Shown here in pieces: positions 1 to 8,199 of a stretch of DNA of 64,000 bases (the first letter of the stretch is position 1; every line of letters begins with the position of its first letter). The stretch covers positions 1-64,000 of the forward strand of contig CBFIDE010000002.1 of the NCBI GenBank assembly GCA_965661265.1, written 5' to 3'. The translations under genes and the position numbers were made by a program. The stretch comes from CBFIDE01 sp965661265. GTDB taxonomy: Bacteria; Bacteroidota; Bacteroidia; Flavobacteriales; Schleiferiaceae. Below the pieces are notes generated by a model. The model was not told the origin of the DNA, made no database searches, and saw only the letters and a list, made by a program, of their open reading frames with translations.

Positions 1-108
1 GAGAAGCGAGAACAAGAAGTACCCCAATAAGAAGTACAAGCGTTTAAGCATTACTGCACCATAAATACTTATGGCAGAGATTACAATTGCGACAAATAAA
101 ATTTCCAT
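1..108 (-). CDS. N-terminal fragment of a membrane protein, cut by the window edge
   Basis: An ATG at 108 (read on the minus strand) opens a 36-codon frame that stays open to base 1. It begins MEILFVAIVISAIS and is very hydrophobic throughout, with a lone KR pair near residue 22, so it looks like a first one or two transmembrane segments. The family cannot be recognised from 36 residues. It points away from the tRNA, and the 170 bases upstream of it hold a short inverted repeat. A chance frame cannot be excluded. Confidence 0.45.
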   Translation of the reverse strand, partial: MEILFVAIVISAISIYGAVMLKRLYFLLGYFLFSLL

Positions 109-199
109 GTTTTAGAGTGTTTAGTTTCTTAAATATACCATTTTCACACTTATTCGTGCAATAAGTGCTCGATTTTGAGTAGGATCGTGACGTGAGGAG

Positions 200-214
200 G
201 GTCAAGTGTTGACC
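200..214. repeat. Short perfect inverted repeat in intergenic region
   Basis: Arms GGTCAA and TTGACC are separated by GTG. It lies about 90 bases upstream of the partial membrane ORF and downstream of the tRNA terminator. It could be a protein-binding site or a small hairpin. No homologue is recognised. Confidence 0.35.
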
Positions 215-280
215 ACCATTATACACGCTGGCCCTCAATTGGAATCACAATTAAGCATTGAACCATAGATTGTAGAAATA

Positions 281-313
281 AAAAAGCCGCAAGAAATAAA
301 TCTGCGGCTTTTT
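281..313 (-). terminator. Intrinsic terminator downstream of tRNA-Asn
   Basis: Stem AAAAAGCCGCA pairs with TGCGGCTTTTT around an A/T-rich loop. On the minus strand it follows the tRNA by a few bases and ends in a T-run. The flanking A and T tracts make it symmetrical, so it could also work in the other direction. Confidence 0.85.
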
Positions 314-319
314 GTTTTG

Positions 320-393
320 CTCCTCCTCTTGGGCTCGAACCAAGGACCCTCTGATTAACAGTCAGATGCTCTAACCAACTGAGCTAAGGAGGA
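320..393 (-). tRNA. tRNA-Asn (anticodon GTT)
   Basis: A full cloverleaf can be folded on the minus strand. The acceptor stem TCCTCCT pairs with AGGAGGA, followed by discriminator G. The anticodon stem TCTGA/TCAGA encloses the loop CTGTTAA with anticodon GTT. The T-arm is CTTGG-TTCGAGC-CCAAG and the D-arm contains AGCTCAGTTGGTTAGAGC. The CCA end is not encoded. A terminator follows immediately. The window also carries gatA; in organisms lacking asparaginyl-tRNA synthetase GatCAB amidates Asp on this tRNA, but that cannot be judged here. Confidence 0.95.
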
Positions 394-478
394 ATATATT
401 CCCCTAAAAAGGGGCTGCAATATTAGCGCCTTTCTGCAAAAAAAACAATATTTGCAGGAAATATTTAAGAAAAATATA

Positions 479-1399
479 ATGAGCCTATTAATTGTTGGTA
501 CGGTAGCCTTTGATGAATTGGAAACACCTTTTGGTGAATCGGGTAAAATTTTAGGTGGGTCAGGAACTTACGCATCCCTTTCTGCTGCAAATTTTCAAGA
601 GAATACAGCTATAGTTTCAGTGGTTGGAAATGACTTTCCAAAAGAGCATTTAGAGATGCTTTCTGAACGCAAAATAAATACTGCTGGAATAGAGAAAAAA
701 GAAGATGGAAAGACCTTTTATTGGAAAGGACGCTACCATAATGATATGAATAGTAGGGATACTTTGGATACTCAGCTAAATGTTTTGGCAGATTTTAGTC
801 CGACTTTGCCCGAAGAATCGCGCGAAAGCGATTTTTTAATGCTGGGAAATTTAACGCCTAGCGTTCAGAAGTCTGTTTTAGAACAAATGTCTAAAAGACC
901 TAAACTGGTTATCTTAGATACTATGAATTTCTGGATGGATATTGCCTTAGAAGAATTAAAAGAGGTTCTTGGCATGATCGACGTTTTAACAATCAATGAT
1001 GAAGAGGCAAGACAATTGAGTGGGGAGTATTCTTTGGTAAAAGCTGCCAAGAAAATCTTTGAAATGGGTCCTAAATATTTAATCATTAAGAAAGGTGAGC
1101 ACGGTGCTTTACTTTTTGATAAGGAAGAAATATTCTTTGCGCCCGCAATGCCTTTAGAAGAAGTATTTGACCCTACAGGAGCAGGAGATACTTTTGCAGG
1201 TGGATTTATTGGTTACTTGAGTAGCCAAGAGAAGATAGATTTTGATGCCATGAAAAGAGCAGTTATTTACGGTAGCGCGATGGCCTCTTTCTGTGTTGAG
1301 AAATTTGGAACTCAGCAGCTTGAAAAGCTCGATAGAAAAATGATTCATGAAAGGGTGATGAAGTTCATTGAGCTGAGTCATATAGACATGTTGTTATAA
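479..1399 (+). CDS. PfkB-family carbohydrate/nucleoside kinase
   Basis: A ribokinase/PfkB-fold kinase that phosphorylates a sugar or nucleoside with ATP in the cytoplasm; the substrate is not clear. The N-terminus MSLLIVGTVAFDE leads into the glycine-rich substrate loop GGSGTYASL. The C-terminal signature DPTGAGDTFAGGF holds the anion hole and the catalytic Asp. I start at the ATG at 479 because the open frame upstream (from 452) adds nine residues before the beta strand that normally opens the family. About 306 residues is the usual length. It is monocistronic, with an intrinsic terminator just after it. Bacteroidota homologues are usually annotated simply as sugar kinase. Confidence 0.88.
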   Translation: MSLLIVGTVAFDELETPFGESGKILGGSGTYASLSAANFQENTAIVSVVGNDFPKEHLEMLSERKINTAGIEKKEDGKTFYWKGRYHNDMNSRDTLDTQLNVLADFSPTLPEESRESDFLMLGNLTPSVQKSVLEQMSKRPKLVILDTMNFWMDIALEELKEVLGMIDVLTINDEEARQLSGEYSLVKAAKKIFEMGPKYLIIKKGEHGALLFDKEEIFFAPAMPLEEVFDPTGAGDTFAGGFIGYLSSQEKIDFDAMKRAVIYGSAMASFCVEKFGTQQLEKLDRKMIHERVMKFIELSHIDMLL

Positions 1400-1403
1400 T
1401 TTT

Positions 1404-1431
1404 AAAGCCTTCTTTTTTAGAAGGCTTTTTT
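1404..1431 (+). terminator. Intrinsic terminator after the PfkB kinase
   Basis: AAAGCCTTCT and AGAAGGCTTT form a perfect stem with a T-rich loop, followed by a T-run. It lies 5 bases after the kinase stop codon and isolates it from the sigma-factor operon. Confidence 0.88.
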
Positions 1432-1527
1432 AGTACCAACCCTATTCAACTTTAATGCGTTTATCTAGTAGCGTGCTAGATTAGAATTTTGCCTATAACT
1501 AAGTCAGTCTTGTAGATTGTTAGAAAT

Positions 1528-1551
1528 GAACTAAATTCCTTCTTTTACGTC
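1528..1551 (+). promoter_or_regulatory. Candidate autoregulatory ECF promoter (GAAC-N16-CGTC)
   Basis: GAAC at 1528-1531 and CGTC at 1548-1551 are separated by 16 bases, the spacing and core elements typical of promoters read by many ECF sigma factors. It sits immediately before the ATG of an ECF sigma factor at 1561, which suggests self-activation. The predicted transcript would start almost at the start codon. There is only one instance in the window, so this is an inference. Confidence 0.35.
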
Positions 1552-1560
1552 AAAGTATTT

Positions 1561-2121
1561 ATGAAAATCAACCACGAACTAATAGAGGCTTGTCAAAGGC
1601 AAGAGCGTAAGGCTCAATTTGAGCTCTATCGCCAGTGCTATGGTTTGCTCATGGGAGCATGTTTGAGGTATGAGAAAAATAAAGAAGATGCAGAATTTGT
1701 CTTGAATAAGGCCTTTTATAAAATCTTACTCAACTTAGAAAAGTATGATAGAAAGGTACCTTTTGAAGCTTGGGCAAGAAGGGTTACGATCAATACACTC
1801 ATTGATGAGTACAGAAAAAAGTCTAGATCAAAATTAGATTTTGTTGAATCGCCAATGGACTTTGCACCCATTAGTGTGATGGACTATAACGAGGCGGATC
1901 AGAAGTTTGATGCTGAAGAATTAGAAGAAATGATTCGGAAGCTTCCTCCCACGAGCCAAAAAGTATTTAACCTACACATTATTGATGGTTATAATCATAA
2001 GGAAATAGGTGAGAAATTAGGAATTAGTGAGGGTACTTCAAAGTGGCATTTAAGTAATGCTAGAAAGAAATTGAAAAGAATGATGAAGAAAATATTGAAT
2101 CACGTAGCGGTGTTCCTATGA
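1561..2121 (+). CDS. ECF-type RNA polymerase sigma factor
   Basis: A sigma-70 family factor of the extracytoplasmic-function group. Region 2 lies at about residues 10-90 (FELYRQCYGLLMGACLRY through AWARRVTINTLIDEYRKK), and region 4 at about 125-175 (LPPTSQKVFNLHIIDGYNHKEIG and SEGTSKWHLSNARKKLK, a helix-turn-helix). At 186 residues it has normal ECF length. It overlaps the next gene by 4 bases (ATGA), which couples their translation. That gene encodes a membrane-anchored protein likely to act as its anti-sigma or sensor. A GAAC-N16-CGTC motif directly upstream suggests autoregulation. The target regulon is unknown. Confidence 0.93.
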   Translation: MKINHELIEACQRQERKAQFELYRQCYGLLMGACLRYEKNKEDAEFVLNKAFYKILLNLEKYDRKVPFEAWARRVTINTLIDEYRKKSRSKLDFVESPMDFAPISVMDYNEADQKFDAEELEEMIRKLPPTSQKVFNLHIIDGYNHKEIGEKLGISEGTSKWHLSNARKKLKRMMKKILNHVAVFL

Positions 2122-3416
2122 CGGAGAAGGAGTTTAAAAAATTATTTGAGACCAAGCTTGGGTCAAGAGAAGTGCCCTTTGAGGGCTCTTCATGGACTGC
2201 TATGGAAAGTATCCTAGACGCTAGGGCACAGTCTATGGCATATTATTGGAAGGCTGCATCTGTTATAGCCATTAGCTTTACTGTGGGTATTGGTGCTGGA
2301 GTTTGGAATTGGCAAGAAGCAAGAGATCAGCAACAAATAGCTAATGAAAGTATTCAAAATACCATTAGTATTCCTGATGAAAGTCCAGAAAAATCAGAGA
2401 AGACTAGCTTAGATTTTAACACCTCTGAAACTATCGTTAGTGAGGACTTTGAGCCAACCTCTCAAAAAACTCCTGCTACAGGAAATGAGGCCGTGTATAA
2501 AGCGCAGCAAAAGCCAAGTGACCCAAGGTCAATATTAGCCAGTTCAAAAACTAATGAAACTACTAATTCTGTACCTAAAAAGGAAGTGATTTCAGAAGAT
2601 AGAGTAGAGAGTGATTCCAAAATGAGCAACATAGAAGCTGCTTATGTGTCTGACGATGCATTTGATGATTCATTCCTAAAGAATAAAAAGCCTTTGGATC
2701 TAATTCCTGTATTAGTTGGAGGGCAAAAAATAGATTTTGATGAATCATTTGCTAATGCCCAAGAAGCTCCTCAAGAGCCAACAGAAACTTTTACAGAAGA
2801 AGCGCTAGACCGACTCAAGAAAAAGAATGAATTCTATTTTCAAGGGGTATTCTTGACTTCGGATGCTTTTAATTCAGAGGAGCAGGCCAATGGGTTTGGA
2901 ATAGGTTTGGGTGTAAGACATCGATTCAATCAAAAGTGGTCTATGGTTACTGAGCTTAATTATATGCAAAAGAATCAGCCGGGAATAGCCTCTCATACCG
3001 ATAGCATTGTGTATGGCTTTGGAATGGAAGAAATCCATAGCACATTAGAAGTAACAAAGATTCAGTCTCTAGAGCTTCCTCTACTTCTAGAATTTGCAGC
3101 TAATAGACATCAATTAGGATTTGGAGTATATGCTGCCTACATCTTCAGCACCACATCAGATTTAAGCAGAGCAAAGATTAGTTTTAAAGGAGAGGAAACT
3201 GCTGAAAAAACAGAATTAGTAGGTGATAGTCCATTGGTGAATAATCTTGACTTTGGGCTAAGAATGAGTTACTATTATCAAGTAAATCCCATGCTTAGTA
3301 TCGGCGCAAGCTCTTCTCTAGGGCTTATAGATGTTACAAATGATAGTTCAATGCAGAATGAAGAGTTTAATAGAAATATTGATCTTAGATTAGGAGTAAA
3401 ATATAGAATCTTTTAA
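2118..3416 (+). CDS. Membrane-anchored protein with C-terminal outer-membrane beta-barrel-like domain (putative anti-sigma partner)
   Basis: 432 residues in three parts. An N-terminal cytoplasmic stretch of about 42 residues begins TEKEFKKLFETKL, followed by one transmembrane helix at about 43-63. A long Ser/Glu/Lys-rich low-complexity linker runs to about residue 240. A C-terminal region then alternates polar and aromatic residues and ends LRLGVKYRIF, as in small outer-membrane beta-barrel (OMP_b-brl/PorT-like) domains. Translationally coupled to the ECF sigma factor, the N-terminus is positioned to bind it. The single inner-membrane helix joined to a barrel-like domain is topologically unusual: the barrel may fold in the outer membrane, with the linker crossing the periplasm, or be a soluble barrel. 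Function is inferred from context. Confidence 0.72.
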   Translation: MTEKEFKKLFETKLGSREVPFEGSSWTAMESILDARAQSMAYYWKAASVIAISFTVGIGAGVWNWQEARDQQQIANESIQNTISIPDESPEKSEKTSLDFNTSETIVSEDFEPTSQKTPATGNEAVYKAQQKPSDPRSILASSKTNETTNSVPKKEVISEDRVESDSKMSNIEAAYVSDDAFDDSFLKNKKPLDLIPVLVGGQKIDFDESFANAQEAPQEPTETFTEEALDRLKKKNEFYFQGVFLTSDAFNSEEQANGFGIGLGVRHRFNQKWSMVTELNYMQKNQPGIASHTDSIVYGFGMEEIHSTLEVTKIQSLELPLLLEFAANRHQLGFGVYAAYIFSTTSDLSRAKISFKGEETAEKTELVGDSPLVNNLDFGLRMSYYYQVNPMLSIGASSSLGLIDVTNDSSMQNEEFNRNIDLRLGVKYRIF

Positions 3417-4544
3417 TTGAAAATTAGTTTCAAAATATCAGCGCTGGTAATAGGTATAGCCCTATTATCTTGTTCTAAGTCAAGAGACTCAGAAGATATT
3501 TACACCCAATCCTATGAGTTTCATGTGGAGGCAGAAATGGATGGTCAATCTCGATCCTGGATTGCTGGTTTAGATGGATATTATATGTCCACAGACTATT
3601 CACATTCGGATTCTATTTTGGATCTGAAGGGAGAGTTGATGCATACTGATGGTCAAAGAAAGAACAGCATTGCTTTTGTTTACAGATATCCTGAGGCGAT
3701 TATTAACACTTCCAATTTTGACCTAAGTAAGCTTTTCGCGACTGATGAGTTGGTGCTTAGAAACTCTCTTTCTAGGAATCTAATAGATGGTGAATTTGAA
3801 GTGCAACTTTATGTGGATAGCAGCATCTACAATGTTCCTAGTATTAATTGGAATGTTTCAAACCAAACGTCTGTTGTTCAAGGCTATAATTGCAGTATTC
3901 CATTAAAAGAAGGAGAGATGGTTGATGTGCGAATGGATCTAAATAGCGCAAGTTCTTGTAGTATAGATGTAATCCATCAGATTTCTACTAAGCAAGAAAC
4001 CAATGCAAGTTTTAATCTACTCTGGATTCAAGCTGACCTTTGCCAAATGCAGCTTAAAGAAAGAAATTCAGATGTAAAGAGAATAGAATGGTATGTGAAC
4101 AACACCTTATATAGCACTGTGTTGGAGCCTATAGTTTCCTATGGGAATTATCCTATGGGTGATATTCATATTGTTGCCAAGATATTTTATATGAATGGAG
4201 AAGTTCGTAATGCGACTAAAATTTTAAAGAGAACGAGAATATATCACTTAGACTGCAGTCCAGACTTTAACTGGAGAGTAAAACAGAAGAGTGTGCCAAA
4301 TCCATCAAATTTTGGAACACTAGAGATCATTTATTATGATGAAGATGGAGTTGCTTTCAGTACAAAGAACTCTAGAAAATTCGGATCAATAGATGTTATT
4401 GCTCAATGGGAGTATCAAGAAAATCAGTTGAGTCAAAAAACAAGAAAAATCAGGTTTGCTGGATCGGCTATACTACAAAATCAATGTGGAGAAGAAATTG
4501 TCTTAGACAAGATCTCAGGAAATATTGCTTTAGCACACCCTTAG
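3417..4544 (+). CDS. Secreted lipoprotein of unknown function, third gene of the sigma-factor operon
   Basis: I do not recognise the family. The signal peptide KISFKISALVIGIALLSC has a lipobox ending at Cys19, so it is a lipoprotein. The mature part (about 355 residues) is rich in beta-strand-like patterns and contains several Cys. The start is a TTG placed directly after the TAA of the preceding gene, with no spacing, which gives a complete signal peptide. Position in the operon suggests it belongs to the same envelope-sensing system. Its stop shares bases with the stop of the convergent biotin-carrier gene. Confidence 0.7.
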   Translation: MKISFKISALVIGIALLSCSKSRDSEDIYTQSYEFHVEAEMDGQSRSWIAGLDGYYMSTDYSHSDSILDLKGELMHTDGQRKNSIAFVYRYPEAIINTSNFDLSKLFATDELVLRNSLSRNLIDGEFEVQLYVDSSIYNVPSINWNVSNQTSVVQGYNCSIPLKEGEMVDVRMDLNSASSCSIDVIHQISTKQETNASFNLLWIQADLCQMQLKERNSDVKRIEWYVNNTLYSTVLEPIVSYGNYPMGDIHIVAKIFYMNGEVRNATKILKRTRIYHLDCSPDFNWRVKQKSVPNPSNFGTLEIIYYDEDGVAFSTKNSRKFGSIDVIAQWEYQENQLSQKTRKIRFAGSAILQNQCGEEIVLDKISGNIALAHP

Positions 4545-5050
4545 TCAGTTTCAAACTCAATAAGGATCTGATTTTTCTCAACCGCTACACCTTCTTTTAC
4601 ATTGATGCTTTTCACAGTTCCTGAAGCCATTGCTTTTAGGATATTCTCCATTTTCATAGCTTCTAAAACAACTAAAGGATCTCCAGCCTCAATGGCTTGG
4701 CCAACTTCAACTTTTAGTTTTAGAACAAGCCCAGGCATTGGAGCTTTCAGTTCATTTTGAGCCTTATTTGCTGTTGCCTCCATACCTAATTCCTTGAGCA
4801 AAAGATCAAATTTATCAGCCGCTTTTAATTGGTAAGGATTACCATTCACCTTAATAGTGAACTCTTTGGTTTGGTAATCCGCTTCTATAGCTTCAAGTCT
4901 GTAAGATTTATTATCCAAGAGCAAGTGATAGCCATAATCGTCCTTCACTAAATCCATCTGATAGTCTGAATTATCGATTTTTCCTGTCAGGCCGTCTTTA
5001 GAATCAGTGTCTACTTTATAGCTTTTATCATTTATGCTAATCTCAAACAT
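4541..5050 (-). CDS. Biotin carboxyl carrier (biotinyl-domain) protein
   Basis: A biotin/lipoyl attachment domain occupies about residues 100-168, with the biotinylation motif EAMKMEN (Lys133) and the flanking APMPGLV and GDPLVVLE strands. The first 95 residues match the N-terminal extension of carrier proteins of acyl-CoA carboxylases (propionyl- or methylmalonyl-CoA type) seen in Bacteroidota. It carries carboxybiotin between the biotin carboxylase and carboxyltransferase subunits. Neither partner is in the window, so the substrate is undetermined. It converges on the upstream lipoprotein gene with a 4-base stop-codon overlap. Confidence 0.9.
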   Translation of the reverse strand: MFEISINDKSYKVDTDSKDGLTGKIDNSDYQMDLVKDDYGYHLLLDNKSYRLEAIEADYQTKEFTIKVNGNPYQLKAADKFDLLLKELGMEATANKAQNELKAPMPGLVLKLKVEVGQAIEAGDPLVVLEAMKMENILKAMASGTVKSINVKEGVAVEKNQILIEFETD

Positions 5051-5091
5051 ATTTCCTTTAGTTTTGCTGCCTTAGTTTCTCAATAGAAAGA

Positions 5092-6804
5092 ATGAAATCT
5101 AGGCTACTATTAACAATATTATCTATTCTATTTTGCCTTCAATCTGCAATTGGGCAAGTACAAACCTACGAGCTTTCCTATTGGCTTAAGGATTTTCAAA
5201 GTAACAAAATAAAGAGCAATACAGTTTTAGGAGGTATCAGCTTGTCCGCAGGAGATAGTCTTAGCTTAAAACTTCTTAATCAGCCTAAAATATTAGACTT
5301 AAGAATTAAAGAAGGAAGGCTTAAAAGAGAACTTCTTTATAAGCAATCCAGTGATCACATAAAGTTAGAACTGCCGGCTGATTGGCGGCCAAGCATGTCT
5401 ATTTACATTGCCTATGAGCTTTTAGTTGATAGCTTAGAGAGCCAAGGGGCATTGGTAAAGGGCTCTGACTTTTTAGTTATGAACCCCTTTAATGTAAACG
5501 AGTTGATAGGGTCCGCTGTAGCAGGATATCATTATCCTGTGGGCAATGAGGAATCTGCTCAGTTTAAGTTAAATGTTAGCATCCCTAGAGCTAGTAATAT
5601 AGGTTATAAAGCAGATTTAGACTTTGTGGTTAACGAGAAAAATCAGAAATCATTTTTCTATAAGAGCACTAAGAAGTTATTGCACAAGGACTTTTATTTG
5701 GTGGTTGGAGAATTCAAGAAATTTGATGAAGAAGACTTTGAAGAAGATGTTTTGCAATTTTTAGTTGAACTTTCTCCAGCCAAAATAAGAAGAGATCGCG
5801 TGAAGCGCACTTATAAAGAGCTTTTAGGTTTCTACCAGAAATATGATTCTAGCCTTGATATGGAAAACATGGTTGAGATCGATAGCCTTTTAGAAATCGG
5901 CGTTCAGCCCAAAACAAAATTAGAGAATATTGAGGTGAGTCAGTGGGAAGCTTCTCAAATGCTGGTGTCAAAGATTGATTCGACATTAGGATTTAGGAGT
6001 CTTTTATTAAGTTTTGAATGGCTAAAACACAACTGGACTTCTGAAAAATATACAGAGTGGATCAAGACTAATTACGCTTCAAATAACCTAGAATCCTACT
6101 TAGAAGACCAAGCAGAATATTTGATGATTCAATGGGCTAGTGAATTTTATTCTGTGAGTTTTGATAGTATCATTATGAATCCAAACTATAATTGGAAATC
6201 TAGCTTAGATAGCAATGCACATTCTTTTGTTAAGGGCTTTTTGCAGAATAAAACCGCTCCAATTTTTTCAAGTTCGTATAGATATTTGAACGCTCAAAGT
6301 CAGCAATTAGTGAAGCTCAGGATGGATACAACTACACATCCTGCCTATCCTATTCCTTTCAGATTGACTATACAGGGAAATGAAGAAAAAGACACTGTAG
6401 TCTTTAGTTCCGACACTATAAATTCAGACATCTTAATTAATTATAAAGGCGCACCAAAATATGTGCACTTAGAGCCATTAGGTGACTTCCCGTTTGAGTA
6501 TGAAGAGAGAATGCCTAATTCCTATAAGCTTTATGCCTATAATCAAGAAAAGGATGAGGAAAAAAAGAGAGAAATACTCATTGACTTATTGCAAACGGAC
6601 AATAAAAATTTAAAATCAACATTATTAGGAATTGCAATGCGCTCTGAAAACGAATCTTTAGTTCTAATTGCTTTGAGTGAGTCTGAGGACTTGGATATTT
6701 TAGCGCAGAAAAAGCTAAAGGCAAACCTTCAAAGACTCAGTGAAACAGCAAGTTCAGAGGAAATAAGAAAAAAGGCAAAGCTTCTTTGTCAGAAATACTA
6801 CTAA
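5092..6804 (+). CDS. Secreted protein resembling a catalytically inactive M1-type peptidase N-terminal region
   Basis: A signal peptide (MKSRLLLTILSILFCLQSAIGQ) exports this 570-residue protein. The pattern at about residues 120-225 (NPFNVNELIGSAV, FKLNVSIPRASN, DFYLVVGEFKKF) recalls the first beta domain of M1 aminopeptidases. The zinc motif HExxH and the GxMEN loop are absent, so it should not be a peptidase. The C-terminal 120 residues look alpha-helical and may be HEAT-like. I am not certain of the family. It is divergent from the biotin carrier (41 bases) and 78 bases upstream of rseP. Confidence 0.6.
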   Translation: MKSRLLLTILSILFCLQSAIGQVQTYELSYWLKDFQSNKIKSNTVLGGISLSAGDSLSLKLLNQPKILDLRIKEGRLKRELLYKQSSDHIKLELPADWRPSMSIYIAYELLVDSLESQGALVKGSDFLVMNPFNVNELIGSAVAGYHYPVGNEESAQFKLNVSIPRASNIGYKADLDFVVNEKNQKSFFYKSTKKLLHKDFYLVVGEFKKFDEEDFEEDVLQFLVELSPAKIRRDRVKRTYKELLGFYQKYDSSLDMENMVEIDSLLEIGVQPKTKLENIEVSQWEASQMLVSKIDSTLGFRSLLLSFEWLKHNWTSEKYTEWIKTNYASNNLESYLEDQAEYLMIQWASEFYSVSFDSIIMNPNYNWKSSLDSNAHSFVKGFLQNKTAPIFSSSYRYLNAQSQQLVKLRMDTTTHPAYPIPFRLTIQGNEEKDTVVFSSDTINSDILINYKGAPKYVHLEPLGDFPFEYEERMPNSYKLYAYNQEKDEEKKREILIDLLQTDNKNLKSTLLGIAMRSENESLVLIALSESEDLDILAQKKLKANLQRLSETASSEEIRKKAKLLCQKYY

Positions 6805-6819
6805 GTCAAAGTCAATCGG

Positions 6820-6827
6820 TAAATTTG
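6820..6827 (+). promoter_or_regulatory. Possible TAnnTTTG promoter -7 box upstream of rseP
   Basis: TAAATTTG matches the Bacteroidota -7 consensus, 55 bases before the rseP ATG. No convincing -33 element is seen at the expected spacing, so this is weak. Confidence 0.3.
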
Positions 6828-6882
6828 GCTTTCTTAAATTTAATATATAGCTAGGAATAGCTTAAAAAAATATAAAGATTAT

Positions 6883-8199
6883 ATGGACATTTTAATCCAG
6901 GTTTCTCAATTTATATTGAGTCTTTCACTTCTGATTATTCTACACGAACTAGGTCATTTTATACCAGCAAAATTATTCAACACCAAAGTTGAAAAGTTCT
7001 ATTTATTCTTTGACCCATGGTTTTCAGTAGCAAAAAAGAAGATTGGTGATACTGAATATGGTATCGGTTGGTTGCCTCTTGGTGGATATGTGAAGATCGC
7101 AGGAATGATCGATGAGAGTATGGATAAGGAGCAAATGAAGCAAGAGCCTCAGGATTGGGAATTCAGATCTAAGCCGGCTTGGCAGCGCCTAATTATCATG
7201 GTTGGTGGGGTTACTGTAAATGTGATCTTGGCGATAATTATTTACGCAGGTATGATGATGCATTATGGTGAGCAGTACTTACCAAATGAAAACATCACCT
7301 ATGGCCTTACAGCCGATTCTACAGCCCAAAAACTTGGTTTTAGGAACGGTGATAAAATATTAGCCGTGGGAGATAAGAAGATTGAAAAATTTAATGAGAT
7401 ATCCTTAGAAATTCTCTTGGCTGAGAGTCCAATTGTTAAGGTTGAGAGAGAAGGCAAAGCCATTGAAATTCAAGTTAAGGATGAAGATAAGAAGGCAATA
7501 ATTCAAGCACAAAAGGCACTGTTTGATCTTAGAAACCCTTATGTTGTCGCAGACTTTACAGATACTTCTGCCGCTAAAACCGCTGGCTTTGAAGTGGGTG
7601 ATAGTCTTGTAGCTTTGAATGGCGAAAAGCTTCTTTATTTTGATGAGTACTATGAGAGAATTCCTCAACTTGCTGGGCAAGATGTAAATATTTCGATTTA
7701 TAGAAATAATACTCCAATGCAACTTGGGCTTACCGTACCAGCCTCGGGTAAACTAGGAATGTACAGTTATTCTGCTGCCAATTACTATGATTTTGAAACG
7801 GTGAACTATGATTTCTTTTCGGCATTTCCTGCTGGGGCCAATAAGGCTGCCACGGTGCTTTCAGATTATATCAGACAGTTTAAGTTAATTCTGAATCCAG
7901 AGACAGGAGCGGCAAGTCAAGTAGGTGGATTTATAATGATTGCCAAGCAGTTTGATACTGAGTGGAATTGGCAAAAATTCTGGTCTTTCACAGCTTTCTT
8001 AAGCATTATGTTGGCTTTCTTGAACATCCTTCCAATTCCAGCCTTAGATGGTGGTCACATTGTTTTTGTTCTATGGGAAATGGTCACGGGAAGGAAACCA
8101 AATGAGAAGTTCCTTGAGTACGCACAGATGGTAGGATTCTTCCTTTTATTAGCTCTGATTATTCTGGCTAACGGAAATGATATTCTAGGTCTCTTTTAG
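6883..8199 (+). CDS. rseP: RseP-type site-2 zinc metalloprotease
   Basis: A membrane-embedded M50 protease that cleaves transmembrane helices of anti-sigma factors and leftover signal peptides. The zinc motif HELGH (His21, Glu22, His25) lies in the first helix, and the third-ligand motif LPIPALDGGH at about residue 385. Two PDZ-like domains lie between about residues 120 and 290, and hydrophobic helices close the C-terminus. At 438 residues it has the usual length. Its last 15 bases overlap the convergent permease gene. A single-TM putative anti-sigma protein at 2118-3416 is a natural candidate substrate, which is an inference from proximity. Confidence 0.93.
   Translation: MDILIQVSQFILSLSLLIILHELGHFIPAKLFNTKVEKFYLFFDPWFSVAKKKIGDTEYGIGWLPLGGYVKIAGMIDESMDKEQMKQEPQDWEFRSKPAWQRLIIMVGGVTVNVILAIIIYAGMMMHYGEQYLPNENITYGLTADSTAQKLGFRNGDKILAVGDKKIEKFNEISLEILLAESPIVKVEREGKAIEIQVKDEDKKAIIQAQKALFDLRNPYVVADFTDTSAAKTAGFEVGDSLVALNGEKLLYFDEYYERIPQLAGQDVNISIYRNNTPMQLGLTVPASGKLGMYSYSAANYYDFETVNYDFFSAFPAGANKAATVLSDYIRQFKLILNPETGAASQVGGFIMIAKQFDTEWNWQKFWSFTAFLSIMLAFLNILPIPALDGGHIVFVLWEMVTGRKPNEKFLEYAQMVGFFLLLALIILANGNDILGLF

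Noticed and set aside
44..238. 64-codon minus-strand frame across the left intergenic region
   Set aside because: Its composition is Cys/Asn/Thr-rich with no domain or signal, and it overlaps the more plausible frame 1-108 in another register.
401..414. Hairpin CCCC-TAAAAA-GGGG beside the tRNA
   Set aside because: Short, with no T-run, so not a terminator; it may just be part of the tRNA leader.
4406..4624. Plus-strand frame crossing the lipoprotein stop
   Set aside because: Shifted-frame overlap of the lipoprotein and the antisense of the biotin carrier; no independent support.
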